DNA from: Akkermansiaceae bacterium
GTDB lineage: Bacteria; Verrucomicrobiota; Verrucomicrobiia; Verrucomicrobiales; Akkermansiaceae
NCBI GenBank assembly: GCA_028822935.1
Contig: JAPKCM010000003.1
Span: 1 to 64,000 of the forward strand
Direction: 5' to 3'
DNA length: 64,000 nt
Below are positions 8,287 through 17,630 of this stretch, one piece after another (position 1 is the stretch's first letter; every line of letters begins with the position of its first letter). The position numbers were made by a program, and so were the translations under genes. The notes below the pieces were generated by a model. The model was not told the origin of the DNA. It searched no databases and was given only the letters and a program-made list of their open reading frames with translations.

Positions 8287-9233
8287 TTGACAGCCTTCCC
8301 CCCAAGATCTTCGAGCTTCCCGATCACCTTCTTGACACACCCCATCAGGGTCGAGGTCCCCGCAGTAACGCCTACCCGGGACATTCCCTCCAGCCAGCGC
8401 GGGTCAATCTCCTCTGCGGAAGCAATCCGCCGGGCAATACATCCCAACGCTTTTGCCGTCTCGGCAAGCTGGCGGGAGTTGTTTGAGTTCTCTCCCCCGA
8501 CAACCAGGACTAGGTCCACTTTCCGGGCAAGATCGTGGAGAGCTCGCTGTCGGTTTTTCGTCGGCTGACAAACGGTGTCGCGGAATCGGACTTCGCTCTC
8601 GGGATGATGCTTCTTAAGCAAATCAACAAGTTCACGAACACGGGCAATGGGCTGAGTCGTCTGAGAAACGACCCCAAAGCATTTCTGTTGGGGAAGCGCG
8701 ATGATATCATCGACGGATCGAACGACCCGGGCATCGGGAAAGTCCCCGATCAATCCGAGGACTTCAACATGATCCGCCTGCCCAATGACGACTGGAAATC
8801 CCCCCTCCGCCACGAGTGTCGCCAGAGCGGTATGCGCCTTCTTTACTAAGGGGCAAGTGGCATCGCGAACAAGATGGCCTTTTTGCTCCCAGCGCTCTTT
8901 TTGCTGATTGGAAGCTCCATGCGCCGTGATGAGGACCTCGGATGTCGATGCCTGCTCACCAAAGAGTTGCCCCTCCTTAGCTCCTGCTTTTCGGAGACTT
9001 TCACGAACCACCTCATTGTGAACGAGCTGTCCCAGAATGGTAACATTCCCCCCCTTCGCCAATCTTTCAGCAAGGTCAACCGCATCTCGAACCCCGAAGC
9101 ACATCCCCCAATGGTCCGCGAGGTGAACTTCGAAGGATTTTTCGCTTTGTCCAACAAAGTCATTTGGTAAAAAAATTGAACTTTCCGAAGAGAAGGCGGT
9201 CACCGTCGATTGCTGAATATTACTTTGCATCAC
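8283..9233 (-). CDS. ispH: 4-hydroxy-3-methylbut-2-enyl diphosphate reductase (LytB)
   Basis: 316 residues. The last enzyme of the MEP isoprenoid pathway, reducing HMBPP to IPP and DMAPP with a [4Fe-4S] cluster. The three cluster cysteines are at MCFGV, DATCPLV and DTVCQPT, with conserved LVHNEVV, TAHGAS, GENSNNS and TAGTSTL segments. The N-terminal 30 or so residues are extra relative to the core and may be partly untranslated. It heads an operon with the ferritin-like gene. Confidence 0.95.
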   Translation of the reverse strand: MMQSNIQQSTVTAFSSESSIFLPNDFVGQSEKSFEVHLADHWGMCFGVRDAVDLAERLAKGGNVTILGQLVHNEVVRESLRKAGAKEGQLFGEQASTSEVLITAHGASNQQKERWEQKGHLVRDATCPLVKKAHTALATLVAEGGFPVVIGQADHVEVLGLIGDFPDARVVRSVDDIIALPQQKCFGVVSQTTQPIARVRELVDLLKKHHPESEVRFRDTVCQPTKNRQRALHDLARKVDLVLVVGGENSNNSRQLAETAKALGCIARRIASAEEIDPRWLEGMSRVGVTAGTSTLMGCVKKVIGKLEDLGGKAVK

Positions 9234-9316
9234 AAAGTGAGCGCTATGAAATCTCTCTTTCGTCTGAAAATATTGTTTTTCCGATCTTCAGCCAGCAAGG
9301 ATCGCGAATAACTCGG

Positions 9317-10120
9317 CTAGAAGGAACGGTCGTAGCGCTCAATTCCTGCGACAATCGCTTGAGCAGCAGTCGATTGATAATTGGAAGTTTTACAGCGCTC
9401 CCGCTCCCAGGAATTACTGATAAATCCACACTCCACCAGCACAGCCGGGCAACGGGTTGCCGTCAGCACCGTAAACTTAGCAATCCGAGCGCCCCGATTC
9501 ACAACTTTCAGCTTCTTAACAAGCTCTGATTGAATAGAGGAAGCGAGGTAGTGGGCCTGCTTCCCGCCGGCGTAGAATGTTTCCGCACCATGCACCCTGG
9601 TGTCGGAAGACGCGTTGAAATGAACACTGACGAAAATAGAATTACGGTAACGGTTCCCAAACTTCGCTCTTTTTGCGAGAGAGATAAAAACATCGCTCGT
9701 CCGCGTCATTGCCACGTTGTACCCGCGAGCTTTCAGGCTTGCTTGGACCCGACTTGCGACCCGGAGATTGAGATCCGACTCACGCACCCCTTGCCAACAA
9801 GCCCCTTTATCTTTTCCACCATGGCCTGCATCGAGAACAATGCGGAGGGATTTCGTCGTCGGCTTGAAAGCTTTCTTACTGGAAGAAGAGGACTTGCTTG
9901 AGGGAATCGAGAGCCGCTGGCCAGCCCTAAGAGTGCGAGCATCGCTGAACTTATTGACCTTCATCAGTTGATCGACGTCGACACCGTGGCGTTTCGCAAT
10001 CGAGTAGAAGGTCTCAGAAGGCTTTACAATATAAGTCGCAGCTTGAGTTTCTCCCCCAATCAATAGGACGAGGAGCGCAATAATCCTAAAAAATTGAGTG
10101 GTTTGCATCAGGGTAAACAA
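9317..10120 (-). CDS. Secreted LysM N-acetylmuramoyl-L-alanine amidase
   Basis: 267 residues: signal peptide (FFRIIALLVLLIGGETQA), one LysM domain (YIVKPSETFYSIAKRHGVDVDQLMKVN, about residues 30-75), a Ser/Lys linker, and an Amidase_3 domain. Zinc and catalytic marks of the latter are LDAGHGGKD, the Glu in ESDLNL, SVHFNAS and ECGFISN. It should cleave the lactyl-amide bond between MurNAc and the stem peptide in the envelope, with LysM holding it to glycan. The start could be the ATG at 10108 rather than 10120. A second Amidase_3 protein lies at 57749. Confidence 0.93.
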   Translation of the reverse strand: MFTLMQTTQFFRIIALLVLLIGGETQAATYIVKPSETFYSIAKRHGVDVDQLMKVNKFSDARTLRAGQRLSIPSSKSSSSSKKAFKPTTKSLRIVLDAGHGGKDKGACWQGVRESDLNLRVASRVQASLKARGYNVAMTRTSDVFISLAKRAKFGNRYRNSIFVSVHFNASSDTRVHGAETFYAGGKQAHYLASSIQSELVKKLKVVNRGARIAKFTVLTATRCPAVLVECGFISNSWERERCKTSNYQSTAAQAIVAGIERYDRSF

Positions 10121-10204
10121 CTTCGGCCTGTGGTAGTTTACCTAAATAGGCATTTAGGGTCAATAAGTTTTTATAAAAACTTAACTTTACGGGAATAAGT
10201 AAGA

Positions 10205-11011
10205 TTAACACATCTCTTCCTTATGCTTTTCTTTATTTTTTCTGCGGAAAAGCGGAATCATGAGATACCCGATAAAGATCACTGAAGGTGCATAAAGTTG
10301 AAACTTAATCAAAATTCCTAGGAGAATTGCGGCTCCAAGAAGAGTCCAAATGTTCACCTTCGTCTTCAAATCAATTTTTTTGAAACTTGGATACGTGATA
10401 TTACTCACCATGAGAAAAGAGACACCCAGAATCATGAGGGCGAGAACATAGGACCATGGCCCCAAGGTGAGGCCGTCTTTCTTCTCAGCGATGCTGATAA
10501 TCAGATAAGTGAGGGACGCGACAAAGCCGGCTGCCATCGGAATTGGAATTCCCCGGAAGTCCGGTCCCCCACTCCCAGTGCGGGCGAGGCAATTGAAACG
10601 GGCCAAACGCACCGCTCCACAGAGAAGGTAGATGAAAGCAATAGCCCAGGTGATACCACTGCCGCCTGGATCGAGCGCATTGGGCCATTCCAAATCTGAA
10701 AGAACAGCCCGGGAAACCAACATCGCAGGGGCAATCCCAAAGGACACCATATCCGCCAACGAATCAAACTCTTGTCCGAAGGGCGACTCCTGCCCGCCAA
10801 GGCGAGCTAACCGCCCATCCAGCAGATCAAACAAACACGCTCCGAAGATGTAAAACATCGCACGCTCATAAAAGGGCTTGGCCGCGACGAGATCGATCGC
10901 TTGCATTCCCTTGAAGATCGTTAAAACCGCTAGAAAGCCGCAAAGCAAATTTCCAGCCGTCATCAAATTCGGCAACAGGTAGATTTTGGGTTCGTCGTCG
11001 TGCTCCTCCAT
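10205..11011 (-). CDS. pssA: CDP-diacylglycerol-serine O-phosphatidyltransferase
   Basis: 268-residue integral membrane enzyme with the CDP-alcohol phosphotransferase signature DG-RL-AR-x8-G-QEF-D-SLA-D (about residues 60-83) and several transmembrane helices. The gene is likely the phosphatidylserine synthase feeding phosphatidylethanolamine synthesis, judged from length and the PNLMTAGNLLCGFLAV N terminus typical of PssA; phosphatidylglycerophosphate synthase is less likely. It is divergent from the rhodanese gene. Confidence 0.88.
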   Translation of the reverse strand: MEEHDDEPKIYLLPNLMTAGNLLCGFLAVLTIFKGMQAIDLVAAKPFYERAMFYIFGACLFDLLDGRLARLGGQESPFGQEFDSLADMVSFGIAPAMLVSRAVLSDLEWPNALDPGGSGITWAIAFIYLLCGAVRLARFNCLARTGSGGPDFRGIPIPMAAGFVASLTYLIISIAEKKDGLTLGPWSYVLALMILGVSFLMVSNITYPSFKKIDLKTKVNIWTLLGAAILLGILIKFQLYAPSVIFIGYLMIPLFRRKNKEKHKEEMC

Positions 11012-11109
11012 GACAGGGCAGAGGCTGACAAATGAAGCCTCTTTTTAAAAGAACGAAGTCAGGTAGGACTCGCCTTGCTCTTCCGGCCATTCACACCCAT
11101 CGTCCCCTC

Positions 11110-11643
11110 ATGGATGGCCAACAAACCATGTCCTCTCTTCTTGAAGGCTACTCGGGAGCACGGCGCGCCCTTTTCTCCACCTTCCATATCGGCGGCTGCC
11201 AATCCTGCGCGTATGAACTCGATGATACCTTGGAAGAGGTGTGTCAGAAACATAAAATCGCGCTCGAAACGGCTCTTCTTTGCCTGGAAGAGAGTCAAAA
11301 GCACGACGCCGAAATGCTGATCGACGTCCACGACTTTGCCAAGCAGCTGAAAAATGACCCTCCTCCAGTCATCCTCGATTGCCGCACGCGCGAGGAATTC
11401 GAAACCATCAACCTCCCGGGGACGCAACTCATGACCCAAGAGATTCAGGAAAAACTCTTCGCCGAAGCTAAAGAGGAGACTCCCATTATCCTCTTCGATC
11501 ATCAGGGAAGAAGCGTCCTTGATCAATGCGCCTGGTTCCGCGGCCATGGCCTCAAGGGAACAGTAGGTCTCGATGGCGGTATCGACCGCTACGCAAAGGA
11601 AGTCGATACCACCATCCACCGCTATCGTCTCGAGTTGGACTAA
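11110..11643 (+). CDS. Rhodanese-fold protein with GGCQSC N-terminal motif, catalytic Cys missing
   Basis: 177 residues from the ATG at 11110 (11128 is also possible; the open frame reaches 11032 but enters the divergent promoter region). The N-terminal 60 residues hold a cysteine pair in HIGGCQSCAYELDD, reminiscent of small metal or Fe-S binding modules. The C-terminal 105 residues are rhodanese-like: VILDCRTREEFETINLPG and then LFDHQGRSVLDQCAWFRGHG. The usual nucleophilic Cys just before xxGxRS is Asp here, so sulfur transfer is unlikely and a binding role is more probable. Confidence 0.75.
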   Translation: MDGQQTMSSLLEGYSGARRALFSTFHIGGCQSCAYELDDTLEEVCQKHKIALETALLCLEESQKHDAEMLIDVHDFAKQLKNDPPPVILDCRTREEFETINLPGTQLMTQEIQEKLFAEAKEETPIILFDHQGRSVLDQCAWFRGHGLKGTVGLDGGIDRYAKEVDTTIHRYRLELD

Positions 11644-11702
11644 GTGCCGTCTTTTCCCTTGCGGGAGCACCTTCAGCCACTCATTTTCATCTCTATTAAT
11701 CC

Positions 11703-12458
11703 ATGAGCGGGATTCCCATACTCACCCTGATCCTTTTGGGGAGCTGCCTTCTGCCCGCTCAGAAAAGCGACCCCGAACCCACCACTCCAACACCTGAAGT
11801 TCTCAAAGAGCGGGTCTCACTCGCTCTCGGACATCAAGCGGGAAAGCGGGCCTCTCTCAAACGCGTCGAAAAAGACGATGTCGCCAGTGAGCACTTCACT
11901 AAAGGTTTTGAAATGGCGCTTCGAGGAGAACCTCTCCCCTTTTCCGGGGAAGAGCTCCGCGAAGCCTTCTCACTTCTCCAGAAGGAAATCACGAGACGAG
12001 AGTCCCTCCTCGCGGAAACGAACGAGAAGGCGCAAAAAGAATTCCTTGCCATCAACGCGCAGATTGAAGGAGTGACAACCTTAGCGAGCGGATTGCAATA
12101 TCTCGTCCTCGAAGCTCCCAAGAAAAGGGAAGAGCCTGATCTCAAACACGACGAAAAAACATCCTCATCCGTGCCTCCGGATCTTGCCGAGGTCCACTAT
12201 GTCGGCACCTTAATTAACGAAAAGGAGTTCGATGCCCCGGTAAATGCCAAGCCGGTTTCCTTGGCTCTCGATGAAATCATCCCGGGATTTAGGGAAGCCA
12301 TTCTTAAGATGCCCGTAGGCGCCCGCTGGAAAATATTTGTCCCTTCGGATCTTGGATACGGTGAAGTGAGACGCAGCGACCTCATCGGGCCCAACGAGCT
12401 CCTGATTTTCGAAATTGAGTTAGTCGCCCTCAAAAGCAGCAAGAAAAAAGAGCCGTAA
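11703..12458 (+). CDS. FKBP-type peptidyl-prolyl isomerase, lipoprotein
   Basis: 251 residues. The N terminus ends in a lipobox (LLGSC, Cys15), so it is probably lipid-anchored. Residues 30-130 resemble the helical FKBP N-terminal domain of Mip/FkpA proteins (VSLALGHQAGKR, SGEELREAF), then GLQYLVLEAPKK leads into the FKBP fold with PPDLAEVHYVGTL, IIPGFREAILKMPVGARWKIFVPSDLGYG and a final FEIELV strand. It should speed proline isomerisation of exported proteins. It follows the rhodanese gene by about 60 bp. Confidence 0.9.
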   Translation: MSGIPILTLILLGSCLLPAQKSDPEPTTPTPEVLKERVSLALGHQAGKRASLKRVEKDDVASEHFTKGFEMALRGEPLPFSGEELREAFSLLQKEITRRESLLAETNEKAQKEFLAINAQIEGVTTLASGLQYLVLEAPKKREEPDLKHDEKTSSSVPPDLAEVHYVGTLINEKEFDAPVNAKPVSLALDEIIPGFREAILKMPVGARWKIFVPSDLGYGEVRRSDLIGPNELLIFEIELVALKSSKKKEP

Positions 12459-12459
12459 A

Positions 12460-12488
12460 AAAGGCGACCTCACAACGAGAGAGCCTTT
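12460..12488. terminator. Hairpin between convergent FKBP and PDZ genes
   Basis: AAAGGC and GCCTTT flank an inner CTC/GAG pair. It lies 2 bases after the FKBP stop and about 25 bases after the PDZ-gene stop on the other strand, as a two-way terminator would. Confidence 0.45.
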
Positions 12489-12512
12489 GCTAAATTGTCT
12501 CTAGCGGAAACC

Positions 12513-13457
12513 TTACTCGTCTGTCTTCAATCCTTCTCCAGGGAGAATATTGAACTGAAAAGGAAAGCGGCCTCCATCGGAGCTGGTCACTGAGTCAAGC
12601 CGCTCGCGCAGTTCCTCAGGAACCTTTTCCTTATCCTCTTTACTCGAATAAGGTCCTTCAAAAAGCACCTTACCTTGACGGTCGGTAACCTTCACCTGCT
12701 TCTCCTTCCCCTTGTGAGCCACCTCGACCGTTCCCTCTTCATTCGTGAAGCTCAGGGAACCGTTGGTGACACTTTCAAGGCTGAGATTGAAGTCTTTGGC
12801 GTCGGGAGACATTCCATGAAGCAAGTCTCTCAGATTAAGTTCCATTCGGCGCTGGGTCATTCCACCTGTTGCAAATTGTCCATTCAATGCTTCTTCAACG
12901 CGCTCCATGAGCTCTTCCTGAAGATTCTCAGCGTCCTCCATTCCTTGCGGGAAGGCGGGCTTAAATCCGGGAGGAACACGCTCAGCAAGCGGAGCTTGAT
13001 GAGCTAGCGGAAACTGCTCACGTCCTCCCAAAATCACCTTCTTATCAAGCGCAACACCCTGACGAATGATCTTCAGCAAGGTTTCTTCTCCCGGTTGATG
13101 AGCCCTAATTGACGCTTTAACTTGATCGCGATTCTGAACAATCTTTCCATCCACTGCGATGATGATATCCCGCTCCTGAACTCCTGCCTCAGCAGCCGGG
13201 CTATTCGGATCAACGACCCGCACGATTACTCCGGAATCAAGTTTAAGATGCCAAGACAGATCCGCGCTCAAGGGCTCGGCCAGGACACCCAACCAAGCTG
13301 CTTTTTTCTCAGCCGCGATCTCCTCATTTTTTGGCAAACTCTCGGTCGAGAGCCTTTCGGCACCCTCTCCCTTTAAGCGTTCGATTGCGGCAGCCGGAAG
13401 GAGCCCCAGGGCTACAGCGAACCCTGCCGTCGTTCTAATTAATGGTGATGATTTCAT
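12513..13457 (-). CDS. Secreted PDZ-domain protein
   Basis: 314 residues with a signal peptide (GFAVALGLLPAAA) and one PDZ domain around residues 55-145, recognised by WLGVLAEPL, VIVRVVDPNSPAAEAGVQERDIIIAVDGK and a following RxGV segment. Unlike DegP or HtrA it has no trypsin-like protease domain; the C-terminal half is charged with a short repeat-poor region of unknown fold. It is the last gene of the sigma/anti-sigma-like operon, 34 bp past the anti-sigma-like stop, which suggests an envelope-stress sensing or scaffolding role. Confidence 0.75.
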   Translation of the reverse strand: MKSSPLIRTTAGFAVALGLLPAAAIERLKGEGAERLSTESLPKNEEIAAEKKAAWLGVLAEPLSADLSWHLKLDSGVIVRVVDPNSPAAEAGVQERDIIIAVDGKIVQNRDQVKASIRAHQPGEETLLKIIRQGVALDKKVILGGREQFPLAHQAPLAERVPPGFKPAFPQGMEDAENLQEELMERVEEALNGQFATGGMTQRRMELNLRDLLHGMSPDAKDFNLSLESVTNGSLSFTNEEGTVEVAHKGKEKQVKVTDRQGKVLFEGPYSSKEDKEKVPEELRERLDSVTSSDGGRFPFQFNILPGEGLKTDE

Positions 13458-13491
13458 TCGTTGTAGGAGCGTTCAGTAATATCAAATTTGT

Positions 13492-14154
13492 TTAATCAAC
13501 ATTCACTGGTACGAAAATTACTTTATATTGTGGTTTTTCAACCGTAACCGTTTCGCCTTTGGCGTTTTGAAAGCTGATCTCGTTGGCAACTTTGACAGCG
13601 ACACAGCGTAACGTTTGGCCTTTTCCATCGGAGATCACGCCGCCCTCTTTGTAGTCAAGAACACGGGAAGTGGCATTGTGGGGCTGGAAGGTCGCGAGAG
13701 AAACACCGGCCTGATGCACCGGAATTTTATGCGATGCTTGAACTGGAGGCTTTCTTTCCTGTGTCGCATAGAGAGCAGCAGAGGCACCAATCAGAGAAAC
13801 CGCTGCCACCTTACGCCACTGAAAAACTCTTTCCTTGGGAGCCGCTTCTTCTTCCAAAGAAATCACCTTTTCCTCCACGGGCACAGACTCGTGCCAGCGA
13901 CTCATCGCAGCATCCAGCCTCTCGATCATATCGTCAGGAGCGACGAGAGGAACGAGCTCTAAAAGCTCAACCTCGGGATCCGCATGAGCAATCACAAGGG
14001 AATGGTTCCAGGAGCACATTGCCGCATCCAAACGATCCAACAAAGAATCAGAAATCTTCTGTGGAGAGAGCTTCTGTAACTCGGTTTCGATCATGATAAA
14101 TTCCTTATCCATCTCTATTTCTAAATCAGAAGTTGAAGATCTAAATGTCGCCAT
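13492..14154 (-). CDS. Single-pass membrane protein, probable anti-sigma factor
   Basis: About 220 residues from the ATG at 14154, which overlaps the sigma gene by 14 bp (the ATG at 14112 is an alternative). The cytoplasmic part contains an internal duplication, LLDRLDAAMCSWNHSL and MIERLDAAMSRWHESV, followed by a basic-flanked transmembrane helix (VAAVSLIGASAALYA) and an extracytoplasmic domain of about 90 residues. Sequence does not match a named anti-sigma family I can recognise; the call rests on position right after an ECF sigma gene and on topology. Confidence 0.7.
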   Translation of the reverse strand: MATFRSSTSDLEIEMDKEFIMIETELQKLSPQKISDSLLDRLDAAMCSWNHSLVIAHADPEVELLELVPLVAPDDMIERLDAAMSRWHESVPVEEKVISLEEEAAPKERVFQWRKVAAVSLIGASAALYATQERKPPVQASHKIPVHQAGVSLATFQPHNATSRVLDYKEGGVISDGKGQTLRCVAVKVANEISFQNAKGETVTVEKPQYKVIFVPVNVD

Positions 14155-14713
14155 TGAGACGAGCGGTCGCAAGCTGCTTCCGCAGGGCTTCGATACCATA
14201 GCGGTATCGTGATGCGGCCGTGTTTAACGAAATATCGAGCGCCTCACCGATCTCAGCAAAAGTTCGTTCACCCCAGAGCTTCATGGTGATGACTTCAGAG
14301 AACTTCTTCGGCAATGATTTAAGACCCTCAACAAGAATTCTGCGCGTCTCGCCATTTCCTTCGCCCTCATCGAAGAGCGGAAGATCGATGTCATTCCCGA
14401 GCCCCTTCGTGTCATCAATCACCGCGACTTCACGGCGCTTGCGACGATCATCCTTGCGCCCAAGATCAATCGATTCGCGGCGGATCTGAGTGTAGATGAA
14501 TGGCAACCACGATTCCTGACCTCCAACAAATGTTCCTTCCTCGACCTTCCGGGCTAGTTTTACCACGGCCTCTTGCAGAACATCTTCCGCATCTGCAAGG
14601 GAGCGGGTTTGTTGACGGGCAAACAGCAGAAGTTTAGAGCCGTTCTCGGTGAGCCAAGGCCTCCAACGGGTAGGCTGGGATGCTTTCAAGGGGGTTCGTT
14701 GTGCGATCGACAT
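14141..14713 (-). CDS. ECF-type RNA polymerase sigma factor
   Basis: 190 residues from the ATG at 14713; the frame is open upstream to 14839 but overlaps the uvrA end. Region 2 is visible as ADAEDVLQEAVVKLARKV with WLPFIYTQIRRESID, and region 4 as LPKKFSEVITMKLWGERTFAEIGEALDISLNTAASRYRYGIEALRK. Together these identify a group 4 (ECF) sigma factor that redirects RNA polymerase to a small regulon, commonly including its own operon. The downstream membrane protein and PDZ gene probably make up its signalling unit. Confidence 0.9.
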   Translation of the reverse strand: MSIAQRTPLKASQPTRWRPWLTENGSKLLLFARQQTRSLADAEDVLQEAVVKLARKVEEGTFVGGQESWLPFIYTQIRRESIDLGRKDDRRKRREVAVIDDTKGLGNDIDLPLFDEGEGNGETRRILVEGLKSLPKKFSEVITMKLWGERTFAEIGEALDISLNTAASRYRYGIEALRKQLATARLNGDI

Positions 14714-14792
14714 GTTACTTACTGGGGAAGCGATGACAAATAAGGCGTTTGTCTCTGGTTTTCGATAGAAATTACCAGCGATTCTTAGATTT

Positions 14793-17630
14793 TCAATCCC
14801 TCTCCTCACGAAGCGCCCTTCCGGTCGCAGAATCCGCAATCTTCATCACCTCTGCCGGGGCTCCGCTTGCCACCAATCTTCCTCCCAAATCCCCTCCTTC
14901 GGGGCCCAGATCGATCAGATGGTCGCAGGCCGCGATGACATCCAGATTGTGCTCTACCACCACGAGCGAATGCCCCGAATCACGGAGCTTTACCAGCACC
15001 TTAAGCAGCACCTGCACATCCTGAAAATGCAGGCCTGTGGTGGGTTCATCCAGAAGGTAGAGAGTAGGTCCGACCGCACTCTTGGCCAGCTCACAGGCCA
15101 GCTTGACCCGCTGAGCCTCTCCTCCTGAAAGGGTATTTGCCGCTTGCCCGAACCGCACATAGCCGAGCCCCACATCGTCGAGCGCGTTCGTAATAATACT
15201 CAGCTTGGGCACTTTCGCAAAAAATGCCCGTGCTTCCTCAATCGTCATCGTGAGAATATCGGCAATATTTTTTCCACGATAGCGGACCTCAAGCGTCTCC
15301 CAATTATACCGCTGCCCACGGCACGCCTCACATTCGATCCAGATATCGGGCAAGAAGTGCATATCGATCCGAATCGACCCTCCGCCCATGCACTTCTCAC
15401 AGCGCCCTCCCTTAACGTTGAAGCTAAAACGACCCGCCTTGTATCCTCGCTGACGTGAAATGGGCAACTTCCCAAAAAGATCTCTCACGAGATCAAAGGC
15501 ACCCGAGTAGGTTGCTGGGTTAGAGCGGGGACTTTTTCCAAGCGGACTTTGATCTACCACCACCACTTTATCGAGATACTCCAGCCCTTCGATGCGCTCA
15601 TGTGCTCCAGGAACCGCCTTTGCCCGATGAAAATGGCGGGCAAGCGCCTTGCGAAGCACGCCATCGATGAGCGTCGATTTCCCGCTTCCGCTCGGACCCG
15701 TGACTCCGACCAATTGACCCAGAGGAATATCGATCTGATCGCCTTTTAAATTGTGCTCGGTTGCACCGATAATTCTGAGTTCGCTCGCAGCCCTCCGGCG
15801 CTTGCCCGCTGGCACCCCTTTTTCGGCGCTTAGCCATCTCCCGGTAGGAGTATCCAGGGACGCAATCTCTTCCGGCGTTCCCTGCCCGACCAATTCTCCG
15901 CCATGAGGACCGGCAGCCGGACCAATTTCGATGACCTGATCAGCAGCCCGAACCATTGCCTCGTCATGCTCCACCACCACCACCGTATTCCCCGAATCAC
16001 GCAATCTCAACAGAGCTGAAATAAGACGATCGTTGTCCTGTGGGTGGAGGCCGATGCTGGGCTCATCGAGAACGTAAAGCACCCCGGCAAGTCCGGCCCC
16101 TAATTGCGTGGCCAACTTCACCCGCTGGAATTCCCCTCCCGACAGAGTGCCACTCGCCCGGCCCAAACTGAGATAGCCCAAGCCCACTTCATCGAGAAAC
16201 GAAAGCCGTTTCCCAATTTCACCCACCACCCCGGCCATCGCTCCCTGATGCGAGCCCGATAGTCGAATCTCCTGCATCCATTGAGAGGCTCCTGAAATGG
16301 ACAGATCGCAAAAACCATCGATCCCAAGTTCTCGCTGGGTCTTCCCTTCGCCACTGATCAAAGTCACCGCAAGAAATTCCGGTCTGAGTCGCTTCCCCGC
16401 ACAAGCCCGGCACTCCCGCGAAGTCATATAGCGAGCCATCTTCCGCTTCACAGAATCACTTTCGCTTTCCATGTAGTGCCGCTCAACCTGGCGACAGATC
16501 CCTTCAAATTCTTTTTTCCACAGCTGCGATCTCCCCTCCTTTTCCCACTCCACTTCGATCTTTTCTCCCCCGCTTCCAAAAAAGAGGGCCGCCTGAAAAT
16601 CCTCCGGGAGCTTGGAAAAGGGATCCTCCAAACTCACACGATAATATTTCGCGAGCGCTTCGATATGAATCTGGTTCCAACCCTTCTTTTTCTTCGAGCC
16701 ACTCGTCCAAACGGTGACTGCTCCCTCGCTGAGCGACTTACTTCGGTTCGGTACCACGAGGTTGGGATCACAAAAATCCTCGGTCCCCAATCCATGACAC
16801 ACCACGCAGGCCCCCAAGTGACTGTTGTAAGAAAAATGACGGGGACTCAACGCCTCCAACTCAAAGCCCGTTCCAGGGTTTCGAAAACTCGTTGCAAAAG
16901 CGACCTCAGTCCATTCCTTCTCGCCTCGCTTCTGCGTAATCGCCCTTACTTCCATACCGCAAATGCGTAGGGCAATTTCAACGCTATCCGCCATCCGACT
17001 CTCCACGCCTTTTTTGACGATAAGCCGATCCACGACAATCTCGATCTCTCCTCCATCCCGGGGCCATTTCTCAGCAGCCTCCTCCAGTTCCATCACCCCA
17101 CCTCCGATCCGAACACGCACAAATCCCTGCCGCTGCAGATCCGCTATCATCCCCGCCGCTTCTCCCTCCGTGGCCATGGGAGCCAGAATCATGACCTTTG
17201 TCCCCTCTTCTCTCGAAGCAAGACTGGCCACAATATCTGCCGTCGTCATTTTCTCCAGACGCTCACCCGTTTGCGGGTCATGCGGGACCCCGGACGCCGC
17301 ATAGAGGATCCGGAGAAAATCATGAATCTCCGTCACGGTCGCGATGGTCGAACGCGGATTGCCACCACCACTTTTTTGCTCGATAGCAATCGCAGGGCTC
17401 AGCCCTTCAATTGAATCCACTTCCGGCTTCTCAAATTGATCCAAAAACTGCCGCGCATAGGTCGAAAGCGATTCTACATAGCGGCGCTGCCCCTCGGCAT
17501 ACAGGGTATGAAATGCGAGGCTCGATTTCCCACTTCCACTGACTCCAGTGATCACGATCAACTTCCCCCGGGGAAGATCGACATCGATTCCCTTGAGATT
17601 GTGCTGACGTGCGCCCCGGATTCGAATCAC
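14793..17630 (-). CDS. uvrA: Excinuclease ABC subunit A
   Basis: 945 residues, normal for the family. Damage-recognition ATPase of nucleotide excision repair. Two ABC modules are seen: GVSGSGKSSL with LSGGEFQR, and GPSGSGKSTL with LSGGEAQR. Zinc sites are CVVC...CRAC in the insertion and CEKC...CEAC in the second module (GGRCEKCMGGG). The gene begins RIRGARQHNLKGIDVDLP as usual. The ECF sigma gene follows downstream on the same strand with an 80-bp gap. Confidence 0.97.
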   Translation of the reverse strand: MIRIRGARQHNLKGIDVDLPRGKLIVITGVSGSGKSSLAFHTLYAEGQRRYVESLSTYARQFLDQFEKPEVDSIEGLSPAIAIEQKSGGGNPRSTIATVTEIHDFLRILYAASGVPHDPQTGERLEKMTTADIVASLASREEGTKVMILAPMATEGEAAGMIADLQRQGFVRVRIGGGVMELEEAAEKWPRDGGEIEIVVDRLIVKKGVESRMADSVEIALRICGMEVRAITQKRGEKEWTEVAFATSFRNPGTGFELEALSPRHFSYNSHLGACVVCHGLGTEDFCDPNLVVPNRSKSLSEGAVTVWTSGSKKKKGWNQIHIEALAKYYRVSLEDPFSKLPEDFQAALFFGSGGEKIEVEWEKEGRSQLWKKEFEGICRQVERHYMESESDSVKRKMARYMTSRECRACAGKRLRPEFLAVTLISGEGKTQRELGIDGFCDLSISGASQWMQEIRLSGSHQGAMAGVVGEIGKRLSFLDEVGLGYLSLGRASGTLSGGEFQRVKLATQLGAGLAGVLYVLDEPSIGLHPQDNDRLISALLRLRDSGNTVVVVEHDEAMVRAADQVIEIGPAAGPHGGELVGQGTPEEIASLDTPTGRWLSAEKGVPAGKRRRAASELRIIGATEHNLKGDQIDIPLGQLVGVTGPSGSGKSTLIDGVLRKALARHFHRAKAVPGAHERIEGLEYLDKVVVVDQSPLGKSPRSNPATYSGAFDLVRDLFGKLPISRQRGYKAGRFSFNVKGGRCEKCMGGGSIRIDMHFLPDIWIECEACRGQRYNWETLEVRYRGKNIADILTMTIEEARAFFAKVPKLSIITNALDDVGLGYVRFGQAANTLSGGEAQRVKLACELAKSAVGPTLYLLDEPTTGLHFQDVQVLLKVLVKLRDSGHSLVVVEHNLDVIAACDHLIDLGPEGGDLGGRLVASGAPAEVMKIADSATGRALREERD

